A stretch of DNA of 64,000 nucleotides from Anaerolineales bacterium (GTDB lineage: Bacteria; Chloroflexota; Anaerolineae; Anaerolineales; UBA4823), in contig PQAL01000003.1 in the NCBI GenBank assembly GCA_003105035.1, positions 186,001 through 250,000 of the forward strand, in the 5' to 3' direction. Shown one piece after another: positions 8,943-18,982 of this stretch. The translations under genes were made by a program, and so were the position numbers. The notes below the pieces were generated by a model. That model did not search any database, was not told the origin of the DNA, and worked only from the letters and a program-made list of their open reading frames with translations. Within the stretch, counting starts at the first letter, position 1; every line of letters begins with the position of its first letter.

Positions 8943-11900
8943 TTAGGGTTTATCCCCATCCCCTCGATTGCCCCCTTTATTCTGCCTGAACGGAATGGCC
9001 AGGTGGAAGGCACTGCCCTTGCCTAGCTGGCTTTCAACCCACACCCTGCCTTTATGACGGTCGGCGATGGACTTTACGATGGCCAGGCCTAAACCTGTAC
9101 CCTGGCGTTTCTTGGCTTCCTTCTGGCCCCCACGGTAAAACTTCTCGAAGATACGGGGCAGATCCACCGGGGCGATGCCGATCCCGGTATCGACCACCGT
9201 GAAGACCATCTGGTCCTTGTCGGGCTCAACCCGCACCGAAATCTTGCCGCGCGGCTCGGTATAGACGACTGCATTCTCAATCAGATTATGCAATGCCTGT
9301 TGGAGCAGGGCATAGTCGGCTTCGATGAGCGGAATGGCATGCTGGGAGATATCGCTGGAGATGACCACCTGCTTCTGAGACGCCTGCAATTGCAAGGCAC
9401 CCACCACCCGATCGACCACCTCCTGGACAGGCACCATCTCAAGCTGCAAGTCCACGCCAGCATCGATGCGGCCCAAATCCAGCAAGCTGGTGACGAGCTG
9501 GTTCATGCCATCCACACTGGTGAGGATCTTTTTCACATACCCGGTCTGCTGCTCGTTCAGCTCCCCGACCATCTCAAGCATGGTGGCATAGCCACGCATG
9601 GTGGTGAGTGGATAGCGCAGATCATGGCTGACCGTGGCGACAAACTCCGACTTAAGCGTATCCAGCTCCTTGAAGCGGGTGACATCGCGCAGGATGCATA
9701 CCCGGCCAACCGGCTGGCCTTCAACGATGACGGATGAAGCGGTGGCGAGGTAAACTTTGCCATCCCCCAGCTCCACTTCGGCGGACTGTTTCTCTTCTGA
9801 AACGACCTGGAGCAACCCTAAAAGAGCCGGCTGCTGGATGATGGAATCGATCGATTTGCCATTGACTGATTCTCCGGGTAAACCCAACACCTGCCAGGCT
9901 GCCGGGTTGGCCAGGAGCAGACGGCCCTGATAATCGGTTACCAGCACCGGGTCGGGAGTAGAGTTGAGGGTGGCAGCCAGGCGCTGGCGACCAATCTCAG
10001 CATTCGAAAAAAGTTGAGAATTGGCCGAAGCCAGGGCGGCTTGTCCGGCAATAGTGGTAAGAAAACGAATCTCGTCCTCGTTGAACTGGTGGGGTGTGTT
10101 GTATGCCAGCCAGATAGCGCCGTAAAACATGTTTTCGTGGTGCAGAGGCAGGGCCAGCAGGGCTTCTGGGCGGGGAGCGTTGGGTGGGAAGGTGAGCAGG
10201 CGCACCCTGCTCAAATTATTCAGTGCCACCACTTCCTTCTGGCGGACCATGGGCAGAATCTGATCATCCAGATAGCTGTACTGTTCATGATCAGCACCTG
10301 AACCGAAACGGTTGGGGGCAGGTGTGCCACCTTTCATCTCAGGCAGTGCTTCAGGTGTGAGTACCACCCGTACGGCACTCGCCCCGGTGCTCAGGGCAGC
10401 TTCTAAGACGGGTTTCACCGATTCCTGAAATTCGAGGCTGGAAGCAACACCGCGGCTGACCTGCAACAGACGGTTGAGCTCATCCAGGCGGGCTTTCAAG
10501 CTGGTACGCATGTTTTCAAACGCGTGACCCAGCTGACCAACTTCATCGTTCCCGCCTAGCTCAAGTGGGCTGTCGAGCTCACCGCTGGAGATACGGTTCG
10601 TTTCCTGAGCCAGGTTCTGCAAGGAAGCTGTTACACTTCGCAGCGAAAAGGCCATCACAAGCGCGGCGATAAGGAATAAGATAACAATGATCACCATGAG
10701 TGGTGCAGCGATCTGCAAGGCGATCTGCTGAGCCTCCTGCATGGGTGTAGATGTCACCACGCCCCACAGCCGACCCCACACAGGCTGGTAGAACATCAGG
10801 CTGCGGATATCATCAGGCGTCACACCTTCAAAGGCCAGACCTTCCAGAGAGGATTGCCCCTGGTAGGTTTGCATTACCCATTCACTGGTTGAGCTATAGA
10901 TGATTGTATTATTGTCATCCAGGAGCATTCCCTCACCATTGATATTGGCAAGGCTGTTCAAGGAAATGCTGATGGATTCGAAAAACGGGTTAGTGCCGAG
11001 GTCAGTGCGCCCCACCAACACCCCTTCGCGGGTACCCTTTCCACTGTACACGGGTGACTGGAATGACAGGCGAGCGGCTACGCCGCCCAAGGTGGGTGGC
11101 AGCGTGTACATCTGGATCGGCACGCCGCTCAGCGCATGGGTGATGCCCATATACTCTTCAGCTGATGGGTTGGCGTCATAGAAGTCATCCACCGGGTAGC
11201 CGGTGACAGGCTGGCCATTGACATCCAGCAAGTAAACCTCGCTAAAATAAGGAATGGTACGCAAGATATCGCCCAGAAGGATATTTTTCTCTGACAGGGT
11301 TCCTTCGGTCCAGGTGGGATCCTTGGCAAATAATTGGATCAGGTTCTGCCCAGTTTCAAGGAAAGCCGGGACGTTATTGGCAGCCATCTTGGAGGTGCTA
11401 TCCAAACGGTCATTAAGCATACCGGTGGCGGCACGACTGGCCACAACCCAATCGCCAGCCATCAATCCGACTGCCACCAGGATCGCCATGAGCGCCAGGC
11501 TGAACAGGAACCGGCTCTGCAAGCGGCGTTCCACCGGGGAGGGTTCCAACGGGCTGGAGAAGCCCCACAGGCGCGGGAAGAAAAGGGCAATGACTTGCGA
11601 AACCAGACCTGCTACCAACAATTGCACACCTACTACCAGGGCAGCAGCTTCAACCTGTGAAAAGGCAATATCCAAGCGTGCTGCCAGGCTGCCAGGGCTG
11701 GCTAAGGCTACATCCAGAAGGTATAAGAGCGGATAGGTAAGCGCCAGAAGAACAGTGGCAAACAGGGGGTGGCGCAGCAGCTGGAAAAAACGGGTGCGGT
11801 AGCGTTGGTGGAAGGCCGATCCCAGGAAGGTCGCCATGAGGCCGTATTCCAGCAGGGTGAACATGCTGTGTGTATCGAGGAGGGCAATGATAGCCCCAGA

Positions 11901-12257
11901 AAGCAACCCCAGACCGGCCGCCGGGAACACACCCAGCAATCCAGCTGCCAGCACCCATGGGAGGGCGGCAAGCACAGCCACAGCCGCATCGCCTGTGCTG
12001 CCAGGTTGAGCTGGAATCTGGAGGGCTCCCAGGTTAGAGATTTGTACTTTAAAGAAGATATTGGTCAGAATCAGGAGGACGAGCAGACCAACAAAAATAC
12101 CCCCTTGCAACCCCGTCCATTTTTTATTGAGATGACGCCATCGAAAAAGCAGCAGGGCCAGAATACCCGCCATTAATAGCCATCCCACCCACCCGATTAA
12201 TTCCTGTGGTCGATCGATGTACAGCGGAATACCAAGCAAAGTGAAATTAATAACCAT
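8943..12257 (-). CDS. Multidomain membrane sensor histidine kinase
   Basis: This 1104-residue protein starts with about six membrane helices (residues 1-235). A further helix near 250-275 leads into a probable extracytoplasmic sensing domain (about 280-520). A helix near 525-550, a HAMP linker, a GAF domain (about 610-780) and a PAS domain (about 790-860) come next. The HisKA domain has phosphoacceptor H878 in VSHDLRYP. The ATPase domain shows an N box (LIENAVVYT), G1 (DTGIGI) and G2 (GTGLGLAIV). It should autophosphorylate and pass phosphate to a response regulator, but none is encoded nearby, so it is an orphan here. The signal is unknown; the unusual polytopic N-terminus could sense a membrane state. 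Confidence 0.92.
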   Translation of the reverse strand: MVINFTLLGIPLYIDRPQELIGWVGWLLMAGILALLLFRWRHLNKKWTGLQGGIFVGLLVLLILTNIFFKVQISNLGALQIPAQPGSTGDAAVAVLAALPWVLAAGLLGVFPAAGLGLLSGAIIALLDTHSMFTLLEYGLMATFLGSAFHQRYRTRFFQLLRHPLFATVLLALTYPLLYLLDVALASPGSLAARLDIAFSQVEAAALVVGVQLLVAGLVSQVIALFFPRLWGFSSPLEPSPVERRLQSRFLFSLALMAILVAVGLMAGDWVVASRAATGMLNDRLDSTSKMAANNVPAFLETGQNLIQLFAKDPTWTEGTLSEKNILLGDILRTIPYFSEVYLLDVNGQPVTGYPVDDFYDANPSAEEYMGITHALSGVPIQMYTLPPTLGGVAARLSFQSPVYSGKGTREGVLVGRTDLGTNPFFESISISLNSLANINGEGMLLDDNNTIIYSSTSEWVMQTYQGQSSLEGLAFEGVTPDDIRSLMFYQPVWGRLWGVVTSTPMQEAQQIALQIAAPLMVIIVILFLIAALVMAFSLRSVTASLQNLAQETNRISSGELDSPLELGGNDEVGQLGHAFENMRTSLKARLDELNRLLQVSRGVASSLEFQESVKPVLEAALSTGASAVRVVLTPEALPEMKGGTPAPNRFGSGADHEQYSYLDDQILPMVRQKEVVALNNLSRVRLLTFPPNAPRPEALLALPLHHENMFYGAIWLAYNTPHQFNEDEIRFLTTIAGQAALASANSQLFSNAEIGRQRLAATLNSTPDPVLVTDYQGRLLLANPAAWQVLGLPGESVNGKSIDSIIQQPALLGLLQVVSEEKQSAEVELGDGKVYLATASSVIVEGQPVGRVCILRDVTRFKELDTLKSEFVATVSHDLRYPLTTMRGYATMLEMVGELNEQQTGYVKKILTSVDGMNQLVTSLLDLGRIDAGVDLQLEMVPVQEVVDRVVGALQLQASQKQVVISSDISQHAIPLIEADYALLQQALHNLIENAVVYTEPRGKISVRVEPDKDQMVFTVVDTGIGIAPVDLPRIFEKFYRGGQKEAKKRQGTGLGLAIVKSIADRHKGRVWVESQLGKGSAFHLAIPFRQNKGGNRGDGDKP

Positions 12258-12365
12258 ATCGGTGGAATGACATAGAATCTTGTGCTAAAACGATTATAGC
12301 ATGTATGTAGCTCCGCTATTATGGGTATAGATAGACTTCTTTAGCGGGTTTTCTAAACTGTTAAC

Positions 12366-13100
12366 TCAAACCCACTCAATGGTTTCCTGAGTGGCAAGCG
12401 ACAGGTCAGAATAATACCCGCGGCGATGTTCCGGCAGCATACCAGACAGGATATACATGGCTTCATCGGTCATCAGGCGCAGCCTGTCACGCCTGGCACG
12501 CTGCCCGTCCATTTTGAACCGAAATGGGTGTCCGAAGATGACCCGTGCGCCAGGTTCGCGCCAGCGGTGTGAGAAGGGGTAAGTCGGGTAACCGATGGTC
12601 CCATCGATGGCGACTGGCACGATAGGCACACCGGCACGCGTGGCAAGGAAGGCAACCCCTTCCTTCCCCTGGCGCAGCTCCGGGCCGCGGTGAGCCTCTG
12701 GAGCCACCAGGATGATCTCTCCTGCCTTCAACACTTCCAGTGCACCCTGAACAGCCCGCCGGTCAGTCTCCTCGCGCTGGACGGGTATCACGCCATACAT
12801 GCGCGGGAAGATACCGACGATGGGATAGCCGTACACCTCGATCTTTGCCATGGGGACAATGATGCGTGGCAGTGACCCAATGACGACGAATGGGTCCACG
12901 AAGTTGATGTGGTTGATCATCAGGATCGCCGGACCCTCGGAGGGCACATGCTCAACCCCCTCCACGTGATCTATTTTTGCAAACAGGTTGAAGCCGATCA
13001 CCCGCAGCAGAAAACGCAATACGCGGCGGCGACCCTCCCAATGGCTGTGATCATACCCATCGGGCGACCACACCGACGACCGGTCACCTTCCCCGGTCAC
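12366..13100 (-). CDS. 1-acyl-glycerol-3-phosphate acyltransferase, PlsC family
   Basis: This 244-residue membrane-associated acyltransferase has the catalytic HX4D box in NHINFVDPF and the substrate-binding block APEAHRG, both typical of the PlsC/LPLAT family. The family transfers an acyl chain to lysophosphatidic acid to make phosphatidic acid. The start is a GTG whose GTGA overlaps the stop of the preceding acyltransferase, implying translational coupling. It is the last gene of the cmk-plsC-plsC series. Having two tandem copies suggests different acyl acceptors or chain preferences. Confidence 0.88.
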   Translation of the reverse strand: MTGEGDRSSVWSPDGYDHSHWEGRRRVLRFLLRVIGFNLFAKIDHVEGVEHVPSEGPAILMINHINFVDPFVVIGSLPRIIVPMAKIEVYGYPIVGIFPRMYGVIPVQREETDRRAVQGALEVLKAGEIILVAPEAHRGPELRQGKEGVAFLATRAGVPIVPVAIDGTIGYPTYPFSHRWREPGARVIFGHPFRFKMDGQRARRDRLRLMTDEAMYILSGMLPEHRRGYYSDLSLATQETIEWV

Positions 13101-13780
13101 TCCAGCTCCTCGGGGTGGAGGTAAACCCCATGGTATTCAGGGGGCATCATACTGGCAATGGCCAGCATGATCAGGTCGGCGTTCGACTGCAGAGACTTGT
13201 GGCGGTCAGCCCCCTTGCCCTCAATGGGGGGCAGGTGGATGGGCTTCCCAATACGCATCTCGAGGGGTGGGCGCTTAAAACGGAACGCACGGGGTAAGAA
13301 TTCGTCAGAAGTGCCCAGGATGGCCACAGGGACCACCGATACGCCAGTTTTTTCCACAATAAATGCTGCGCCTGGCCTGGCGCGATTCATGCCGGGTTGA
13401 TGTGCACGGCGCCCTTCTGGCGCCATGCACAAAGGCCTGCCGGATTGCAAGGCAGCGATAATCATCTTCAATGGCTTGTGTTCAGGCTCATCGCGGTTGA
13501 TAGCGATGCCATGATAAAGACGAGCCAGGAGGTCCTGACCCGGCCTCTGCCAGACTTCCACCGCCCCCAGAGCTTCGGGGATAACCGGCCAAAATGCAAT
13601 GACCATGGGTGGCTCAATATGCGAGATATGGTTGTAGGCGATCAAGTAAGGACCTTGAGCAGGGATATTCTCCCATCCACTGATCTTGACATCACTCAGA
13701 ATGTGGAAAACCAACCTGAAGACCGGGCGCAAAGTGGCTCGGGCGATACGATTAGCCAGGGGAACCGAGTACTCAGTCAT
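13097..13780 (-). CDS. PlsC-like acyltransferase with HX4E box
   Basis: This 227-residue protein is a paralogue of the next gene. The substrate block APEGRRA is conserved, but the catalytic box reads NHISHIE, so the usual aspartate of HX4D is glutamate. The ATG at 13780 forms an ATGA overlap with the cmk stop and is preferred over an in-frame start at 13843, which lies inside cmk. The downstream end overlaps the second acyltransferase by four bases. It may be an acyltransferase with altered substrate or activity. The family call is safe; the exact reaction is not. Confidence 0.85.
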   Translation of the reverse strand: MTEYSVPLANRIARATLRPVFRLVFHILSDVKISGWENIPAQGPYLIAYNHISHIEPPMVIAFWPVIPEALGAVEVWQRPGQDLLARLYHGIAINRDEPEHKPLKMIIAALQSGRPLCMAPEGRRAHQPGMNRARPGAAFIVEKTGVSVVPVAILGTSDEFLPRAFRFKRPPLEMRIGKPIHLPPIEGKGADRHKSLQSNADLIMLAIASMMPPEYHGVYLHPEELE

Positions 13781-14457
13781 TGCCCAAAGACCATGGCTTT
13801 CGCAGCTTCGAGGACCTGGTCGGCATCCATGCCATCGGAGCACAGGATGCGGGCATCATCAGCAGGTCGCAGGGGGGCTACCTTGCGATGAGAATCGATC
13901 TGGTCGCGCTTGCGCATAGCATCCAGAATTATGGTGTAATCGGCAGGCTCGCCACGCCCGCGTAACTCTTCATACCTGCGACGAGCGCGCTCTTCGACGG
14001 ATGCATCCAGGTAGATCTTCAGCTCAGCCTCGGGCAGCACCACCGTCCCAATATCGCGGCCGACCATGACGACCCGCCCACGCTCACCGATGCGGCGCTG
14101 CTGGGCAGACAGGGCTTTGCGCACGCCGGGATAGGCAGATACCGGCGAGACATAGCGCTCTACATCCGGCTGGCGGATATCCCAGGTGATGTCGCGTCCA
14201 TCAATAATTACAGTGTACGCCCGGCCGTCTTGCATCGAAGGCGGTTGGACGTCAATTTGGGTTTGCTCTGCCATGGCCGTAATGGCAGTTTCATCGGTAA
14301 TCTCAACTCCCCTGGACAATGCAAGCCAGGTGATTGCCCGGTACATCACGCCTGTATCAAAATACAGGTACCCTAGTGCCTGGGCGAGGCGATGGCCGAG
14401 GGTGGATTTCCCCGATGCGGCTGGCCCATCAATGGCGATAATTTTAGGTATACCCAT
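13777..14457 (-). CDS. cmk: Cytidylate kinase
   Basis: This 226-residue protein has the P-loop GPAASGKST at residues 11-19, directly after the N-terminal strand, followed by YFDTGVMYRA, a hallmark of CMP kinases. A GRDIGTVV stretch and the C-terminal basic region also fit. It phosphorylates CMP and dCMP with ATP. It sits 26 bases after a GT-C membrane gene and overlaps the downstream acyltransferase by ATGA. Pairing of cmk with plsC genes is common in Gram-positive-type bacteria. Confidence 0.96.
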   Translation of the reverse strand: MGIPKIIAIDGPAASGKSTLGHRLAQALGYLYFDTGVMYRAITWLALSRGVEITDETAITAMAEQTQIDVQPPSMQDGRAYTVIIDGRDITWDIRQPDVERYVSPVSAYPGVRKALSAQQRRIGERGRVVMVGRDIGTVVLPEAELKIYLDASVEERARRRYEELRGRGEPADYTIILDAMRKRDQIDSHRKVAPLRPADDARILCSDGMDADQVLEAAKAMVFGQ

Positions 14458-14483
14458 GCACTATCTCACCTGTCCAAAATATG

Positions 14484-16259
14484 TCACGGGGTGGCATTCT
14501 CGCTGGCAGACGGGCCTCCGCCCGGGAAGCTATCGGTCCGCGTCCATAAAATGACTTGCTCCTGGCTCAGGGGTGCCTTGCGGAAGGCCAGCCAATTAAT
14601 GAAATCTGTCGGGAAAACTCCCTGCCAACCTGGGGACAGGCGCCAGATGAAATCCTGGCTGCGGTATTCCTGGACCAGACGAGGCTCCTCGGCCTCTTTG
14701 AGGGTGATCACAACCGGGGGAGATTCTGCACTTGCCAGGCTTGCCTCAGAGCGGGCAAAGGGAAAGTCGCGTAAAGCCCACTGCATGGCTGGTGAGCCGG
14801 TCATATCCACCACTTCTAGCTGGTCGCGTAGGCCTGTATTCCAGCTGGATAAGTCTGTTAGCGTTTGCATCAATTGGCCAACCTGGCCCGGGGTAGGCGA
14901 GCTGCTCCACAGCTCCTGGGCTCCATTTTGCCGCACGATCGACATGCCCCAGCTACCCGCAAACAGGAACAGGCCGAGCATCAGGCACAGTGACCAGACC
15001 ATGCCCAGGCTGGCTGCTGAATTCGCCTCTTTTGAAGAAAAGGCGGTCATCACCAACAGCACGGCCACCAGCCCCAGGAGAAATGCCCCGGCAATAATGG
15101 CCGCATACAACAAAATGTTCGCCTGGTAGCGCCCGATAGCCAGAAAATTGAACCATCCGATCACGGCAAAGATGCTGAGCAAGACCCCCAGGGCTCCCGC
15201 CACCAGGTAAGTGTCACGCTCCTCACCACCCAGGAACGAACGGCTAATTTCCAAAGATGCCAGGGCCCACAACGGCACAAGAGCCCAGGAAAGGTCGCTC
15301 ACCTGCCTTCCAACGTAAATAAACGGCAGGATAATCGCAATCACTACCCAAATGCTCAACCCGACCATCACCCGGCGGACATCTGGCTCACTTCGGTACC
15401 CCAGCCAGGCTTTTCCAGCCCCGATCAGCCCGAACAGGACAGCAATCAGTTGATATACGAGCAGGCTGGCTGGTAGGCGCAAATAGGGAATGCCACTGGA
15501 GGTCAAGAAGGTTTGCACGTACGCTGACACGCTCTCAGCCAGGGCGCCTAGCCCCTGCGGATGGCGGAAAAGTAGCGTGCCCACTGCCAACAAAGTAAAG
15601 AGAAAGGTTATGCCAGCGACCCTGAGCAGCGCAGCCGGAATAGGATGTGTATCCGCAACAGATTCATCTTCCTCCCGGGGTTTCGTCATCCAGCGGCTGA
15701 CAAGTAGGTATATTCCCCAGCTTACCCCCAGGATCAGCAACCCCTGGAGGAAGGCTGGGCCGGAAAGCACTGCCAACCCGGCACAAACCCCGCTCCAAAC
15801 CATGCGGCGATTGTAGAGGCAAGCCAGGGCTAACAGTGTAAATGCCAGGGCGGGCATCGGGCTGCCAACCTGTCTTGAAATAGAGACAAGACCAGGGTCG
15901 AGCGCCAGGCCAAATGCCATCACCAATCCGGCGCGCTGCCGCCATGCTGAATCGCCCATCCAGCCACGGAAAAAGAAAGGCAGCCAAACCAGCAAGCTGC
16001 CCGACAGAGCGGGGATAAAACGCGCCAGCGAATTGGTGCTGCCAATCAATGAAAATAATAAACTGGTAAGCATCAGGTAGCCCGGCTGACCGCCTAAAGT
16101 GACCGTATGTCCACGTGCCAGATCCAACGCTTGAAGAGCCCAGGTTGCTTCTCCATCGCTGAGCGCACCTGCACCCAGCTGGTAAAAGCGGATCCCCAAC
16201 GCCAGCACGAATGTCAGCGCATAAAACCAAACTTCAGGTGTGACCTTGTTCGTCTTCAT
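14484..16259 (-). CDS. GT-C / GT39-like integral membrane glycosyltransferase
   Basis: This 591-residue polytopic protein has about ten to twelve predicted membrane helices. An acidic pair in the first extracytoplasmic loop (D35 and E37 in ALSDGEA) corresponds to the catalytic acidic motif of PMT/GT39 proteins, which transfer sugars from polyprenyl-phosphate donors outside the membrane. The C-terminal 150 residues are soluble and probably extracytoplasmic. A terminator separates it from the larger GT-C cluster upstream, so it may be co-transcribed with cmk instead. Acceptor and sugar cannot be inferred. Confidence 0.8.
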   Translation of the reverse strand: MKTNKVTPEVWFYALTFVLALGIRFYQLGAGALSDGEATWALQALDLARGHTVTLGGQPGYLMLTSLLFSLIGSTNSLARFIPALSGSLLVWLPFFFRGWMGDSAWRQRAGLVMAFGLALDPGLVSISRQVGSPMPALAFTLLALACLYNRRMVWSGVCAGLAVLSGPAFLQGLLILGVSWGIYLLVSRWMTKPREEDESVADTHPIPAALLRVAGITFLFTLLAVGTLLFRHPQGLGALAESVSAYVQTFLTSSGIPYLRLPASLLVYQLIAVLFGLIGAGKAWLGYRSEPDVRRVMVGLSIWVVIAIILPFIYVGRQVSDLSWALVPLWALASLEISRSFLGGEERDTYLVAGALGVLLSIFAVIGWFNFLAIGRYQANILLYAAIIAGAFLLGLVAVLLVMTAFSSKEANSAASLGMVWSLCLMLGLFLFAGSWGMSIVRQNGAQELWSSSPTPGQVGQLMQTLTDLSSWNTGLRDQLEVVDMTGSPAMQWALRDFPFARSEASLASAESPPVVITLKEAEEPRLVQEYRSQDFIWRLSPGWQGVFPTDFINWLAFRKAPLSQEQVILWTRTDSFPGGGPSASENATP

Positions 16260-16306
16260 GGAATTCCAGACCGTATTATACCAACTCCATCACCAGGGAA
16301 TAAAAA

Positions 16307-16328
16307 GGGCACGGCTACCGCCGTGCCC
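16307..16328 (-). terminator. Rho-independent terminator of the GT39/DUF2298 cluster
   Basis: A perfect 9-bp stem (GGGCACGGC / GCCGTGCCC) with a 4-base loop is followed on the minus strand by TTTTTATT. It lies 12 bases after the stop codon at 16340 and marks the end of the long minus-strand operon. Confidence 0.9.
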
Positions 16329-16339
16329 TGATCAGCCTC

Positions 16340-18982
16340 TCAGGGTACTTTAAAAATCGTCAGATTGCCTTGCTTGAATACCGGCTCAAGCACCTGATTT
16401 AGCTTACGCAAGGCAGTGCTCAGCGTGCAACCCGCGCTCGCCTGGTTGCAAATATGCTGGATGTAATTCATCTCGGGCTGACCCAGGATGACGTAATCCA
16501 CGCCATACTTGTTCAGGAGATCTAGCGTCAACTGTCCATCGGAGGAGGTGTAGATCGTAGCGATATCTGGCTCACGCTTGGCTTGCTCATCATAACTACC
16601 GCGCCATTGGCTCTCGTGGACTGCCCAACCCAGCATGGTTGGGAAGCCTGTGAAGGCGCTCATCCGTCCCTCATAGGTGTACGAGCCACCCAAGGGAGGA
16701 ACACTGGGTGCTTCGAGGATCACCGGCACATCCCCAGCTGGCAGCCCTTGCTCAGCATTGGCATCCAGCCACTCGATCGCCGCCCAGTCATCCGGGTTAG
16801 CCTGGGCGATCGAGCTCGAGCCATCCAGATTAGCCGGACCACTAAACCCACCAGCCCGGCTGGGATAAGCCATCAGCGGGTAGACCAGGCCTAAACCGAT
16901 AAATACGATAGCCCCAGCCGCGAATATGATGCGGCCGGCAGGGCGCTTGAGGTGAGCCAGCAGCCACCAGGTGCCATAGGCACCGGCGATTCCCAGCATG
17001 ACCCAGGCTTGATAGTAAAACTTGAATACGGTGTTCATGCGCACGCCGAAACTATCGCGCAGGTAGATAAATTCGACGATCAAGGTCAAGGCCAATCCGG
17101 TAAAAATTAACAACAAGGCAAACAGGTCACTGCTGAAGGCCGGTAAAGCATGTGCCGGTTCCTCGCCGGGCTCAGCAATTGCTGAACGACCTTTCAATAC
17201 CGCGCCCACACTGGCAAGTACCAGGGCCAATAAGGCGGTTAGCATGAGCAACAGCCAGGGATCGCTGAGGCGCGCCTGTATACTGGCCAGGTAGGCTTCC
17301 TTCAAGCTCATGCCTCCTAACACCTGCTGCAGGGTGGCCATTAATGAGCTATCTGGAGCAGGGTTCAGAACGAGGAAGGCCAAAGCGATGATCAGCATGA
17401 TCGCCAGGAATATCCCCACGCAGATTCCCAGGATGCGTAGCCACCAGAAAAGGAAAGAACGCCACACGCGCTGGCCCGCTTCACCTTGCTGGTGGAGATA
17501 CACGGTCAGGAAGCATATAACCAGGAAGACCAGTGTGCCAAACATGACCAGGTATTGGACCAGCCGGGTGGGTGGAAATACATAGGGCAGGACGCCAGCG
17601 GCTTGTGAGCTGAAACTTAGATAGAAAAAGATATATAGGAAAATAGAAGCGATTCCCAGGCCTATGCCGAGCACGACAGAGCGCACTATTGCCTCCCAAT
17701 CCAGGTGGCCCCTCTGCATAACCAGACCCAGGCCATACGCCAATACCACTAACCCCAGGTAGATGGGCAGGTCCCAGGTGTTCAAGAAACCCAGGGCACC
17801 CAGGATAAGGGCGGAGAACATAAACAATAACCAGTCATTATCCAGGGCAAAGGCTACCGGATTCCACCAATGTGAACCTGATTTGTGCTCAGAATCTACC
17901 TCCTGCTCAACCTCCCGGCGGCTGCTTTCCAGCTGACGCACCAGTAAGTTGAAGGCCATACCAATCGCCAGCAGCACGAAGGGCAGAGCCAATACGTGTG
18001 GGTGGTTGTCGCCCAGCAAAAAACTAAAGAAAGGAAATTCATCGATCGGTTGAACGATCATATTCTGCCCGAGGAAATTCTTATCCGCCAGGACGCGCGA
18101 TGCCTTCCACCACCACAGAAAGATATCACCCGTGTACCACGAGCCGGTTACCGGTGCCTGGACCAAACCCGGGATGTCGATCCAGTTCCAGAAGCGCTCA
18201 GACAGGATCCCGCGGGCATGCAGCGATTCAAGCACACCTTCCAGGTTACCCATCACCGCCACCAGCACCCCGCCCAACACACCAGCAGCCAGGGCAGGGC
18301 CAGAGCGCAATGGAGGGTCACCAACCTTACTACGAGCTTTTCGGCTATAGGCTACCAGGTTGTATACCACACCGAACGCGCCAATCAGGGTAAGGGCAAA
18401 CAGCAGGGCATCATACAGGTCGAATGCCACACCGGAGATTGCTGTTGAAATCCGGGTGAGCGTGGCCAGCATCACATAGCCGTAATAATAGTATGAGATG
18501 GCGAAGCCTGACAGCCAGGGGTCAAGGGGTGGGAAGTGCTGGCTGCGTAAGATGGCATTCTGGAAGGCGATTTCCATGAATTTCTCACCACCCGTAGGCT
18601 CAATCTTGTAAGGAGCATAAGCCCGCAGGACAGCCCAGGCTACCAGGGCCAGGGCAAATAACACCTCAACTGTGGCGACCAGCTTCCATTTGTCCTTAAG
18701 GAAGCCACCCAAATTGGGGATAAGCGTGCCCCGGCAGCGAAAATAAAACCAGGCGGAGATGCCCGCCACGAGCAGGATTGCCAGCAGGCTGCCACCCAGG
18801 TCATTATTCACCAGGCCGGTACTGGCACCCAGCCACAGGAAATAACTGGCCAGCAGCAGACCGAGCGCCTTGCTGAAGGAATAACCACGATCGGGCAGCC
18901 ATCGGAAGATGCGCATGGCAGTCGGCAGAGCCAACCAACCCAGGATCTCCATGAGCAGCCACCAGACCAGTACCTGGATCAT
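16340..18982 (-). CDS. DUF2298 (Chlor_Arch_YYY) integral membrane protein
   Basis: This 880-residue, very hydrophobic protein carries the family's YYYxG motif (SYYYYGYVM, near residue 162). It follows the PPLDPWLSG block, and MNTVFKFYYQAW lies later. The N-terminal helix segment with PDRGYSFSKALG matches the second half of the neighbouring 1852-residue protein, so the two are paralogues. The C-terminal 170 residues look soluble and extracytoplasmic. The family is uncharacterised and thought to be related to GT-C membrane glycosyltransferases. Its ATG overlaps the upstream stop by four bases, suggesting coupled synthesis and perhaps a complex with the fusion protein. It is the last gene before the terminator. 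Confidence 0.9.
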   Translation of the reverse strand: MIQVLVWWLLMEILGWLALPTAMRIFRWLPDRGYSFSKALGLLLASYFLWLGASTGLVNNDLGGSLLAILLVAGISAWFYFRCRGTLIPNLGGFLKDKWKLVATVEVLFALALVAWAVLRAYAPYKIEPTGGEKFMEIAFQNAILRSQHFPPLDPWLSGFAISYYYYGYVMLATLTRISTAISGVAFDLYDALLFALTLIGAFGVVYNLVAYSRKARSKVGDPPLRSGPALAAGVLGGVLVAVMGNLEGVLESLHARGILSERFWNWIDIPGLVQAPVTGSWYTGDIFLWWWKASRVLADKNFLGQNMIVQPIDEFPFFSFLLGDNHPHVLALPFVLLAIGMAFNLLVRQLESSRREVEQEVDSEHKSGSHWWNPVAFALDNDWLLFMFSALILGALGFLNTWDLPIYLGLVVLAYGLGLVMQRGHLDWEAIVRSVVLGIGLGIASIFLYIFFYLSFSSQAAGVLPYVFPPTRLVQYLVMFGTLVFLVICFLTVYLHQQGEAGQRVWRSFLFWWLRILGICVGIFLAIMLIIALAFLVLNPAPDSSLMATLQQVLGGMSLKEAYLASIQARLSDPWLLLMLTALLALVLASVGAVLKGRSAIAEPGEEPAHALPAFSSDLFALLLIFTGLALTLIVEFIYLRDSFGVRMNTVFKFYYQAWVMLGIAGAYGTWWLLAHLKRPAGRIIFAAGAIVFIGLGLVYPLMAYPSRAGGFSGPANLDGSSSIAQANPDDWAAIEWLDANAEQGLPAGDVPVILEAPSVPPLGGSYTYEGRMSAFTGFPTMLGWAVHESQWRGSYDEQAKREPDIATIYTSSDGQLTLDLLNKYGVDYVILGQPEMNYIQHICNQASAGCTLSTALRKLNQVLEPVFKQGNLTIFKVP

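Noticed and set aside
13781-13843. Longer start for the HX4E acyltransferase
   Set aside because: The extension is cmk sequence in another frame; the ATGA overlap at 13780 is the better start.
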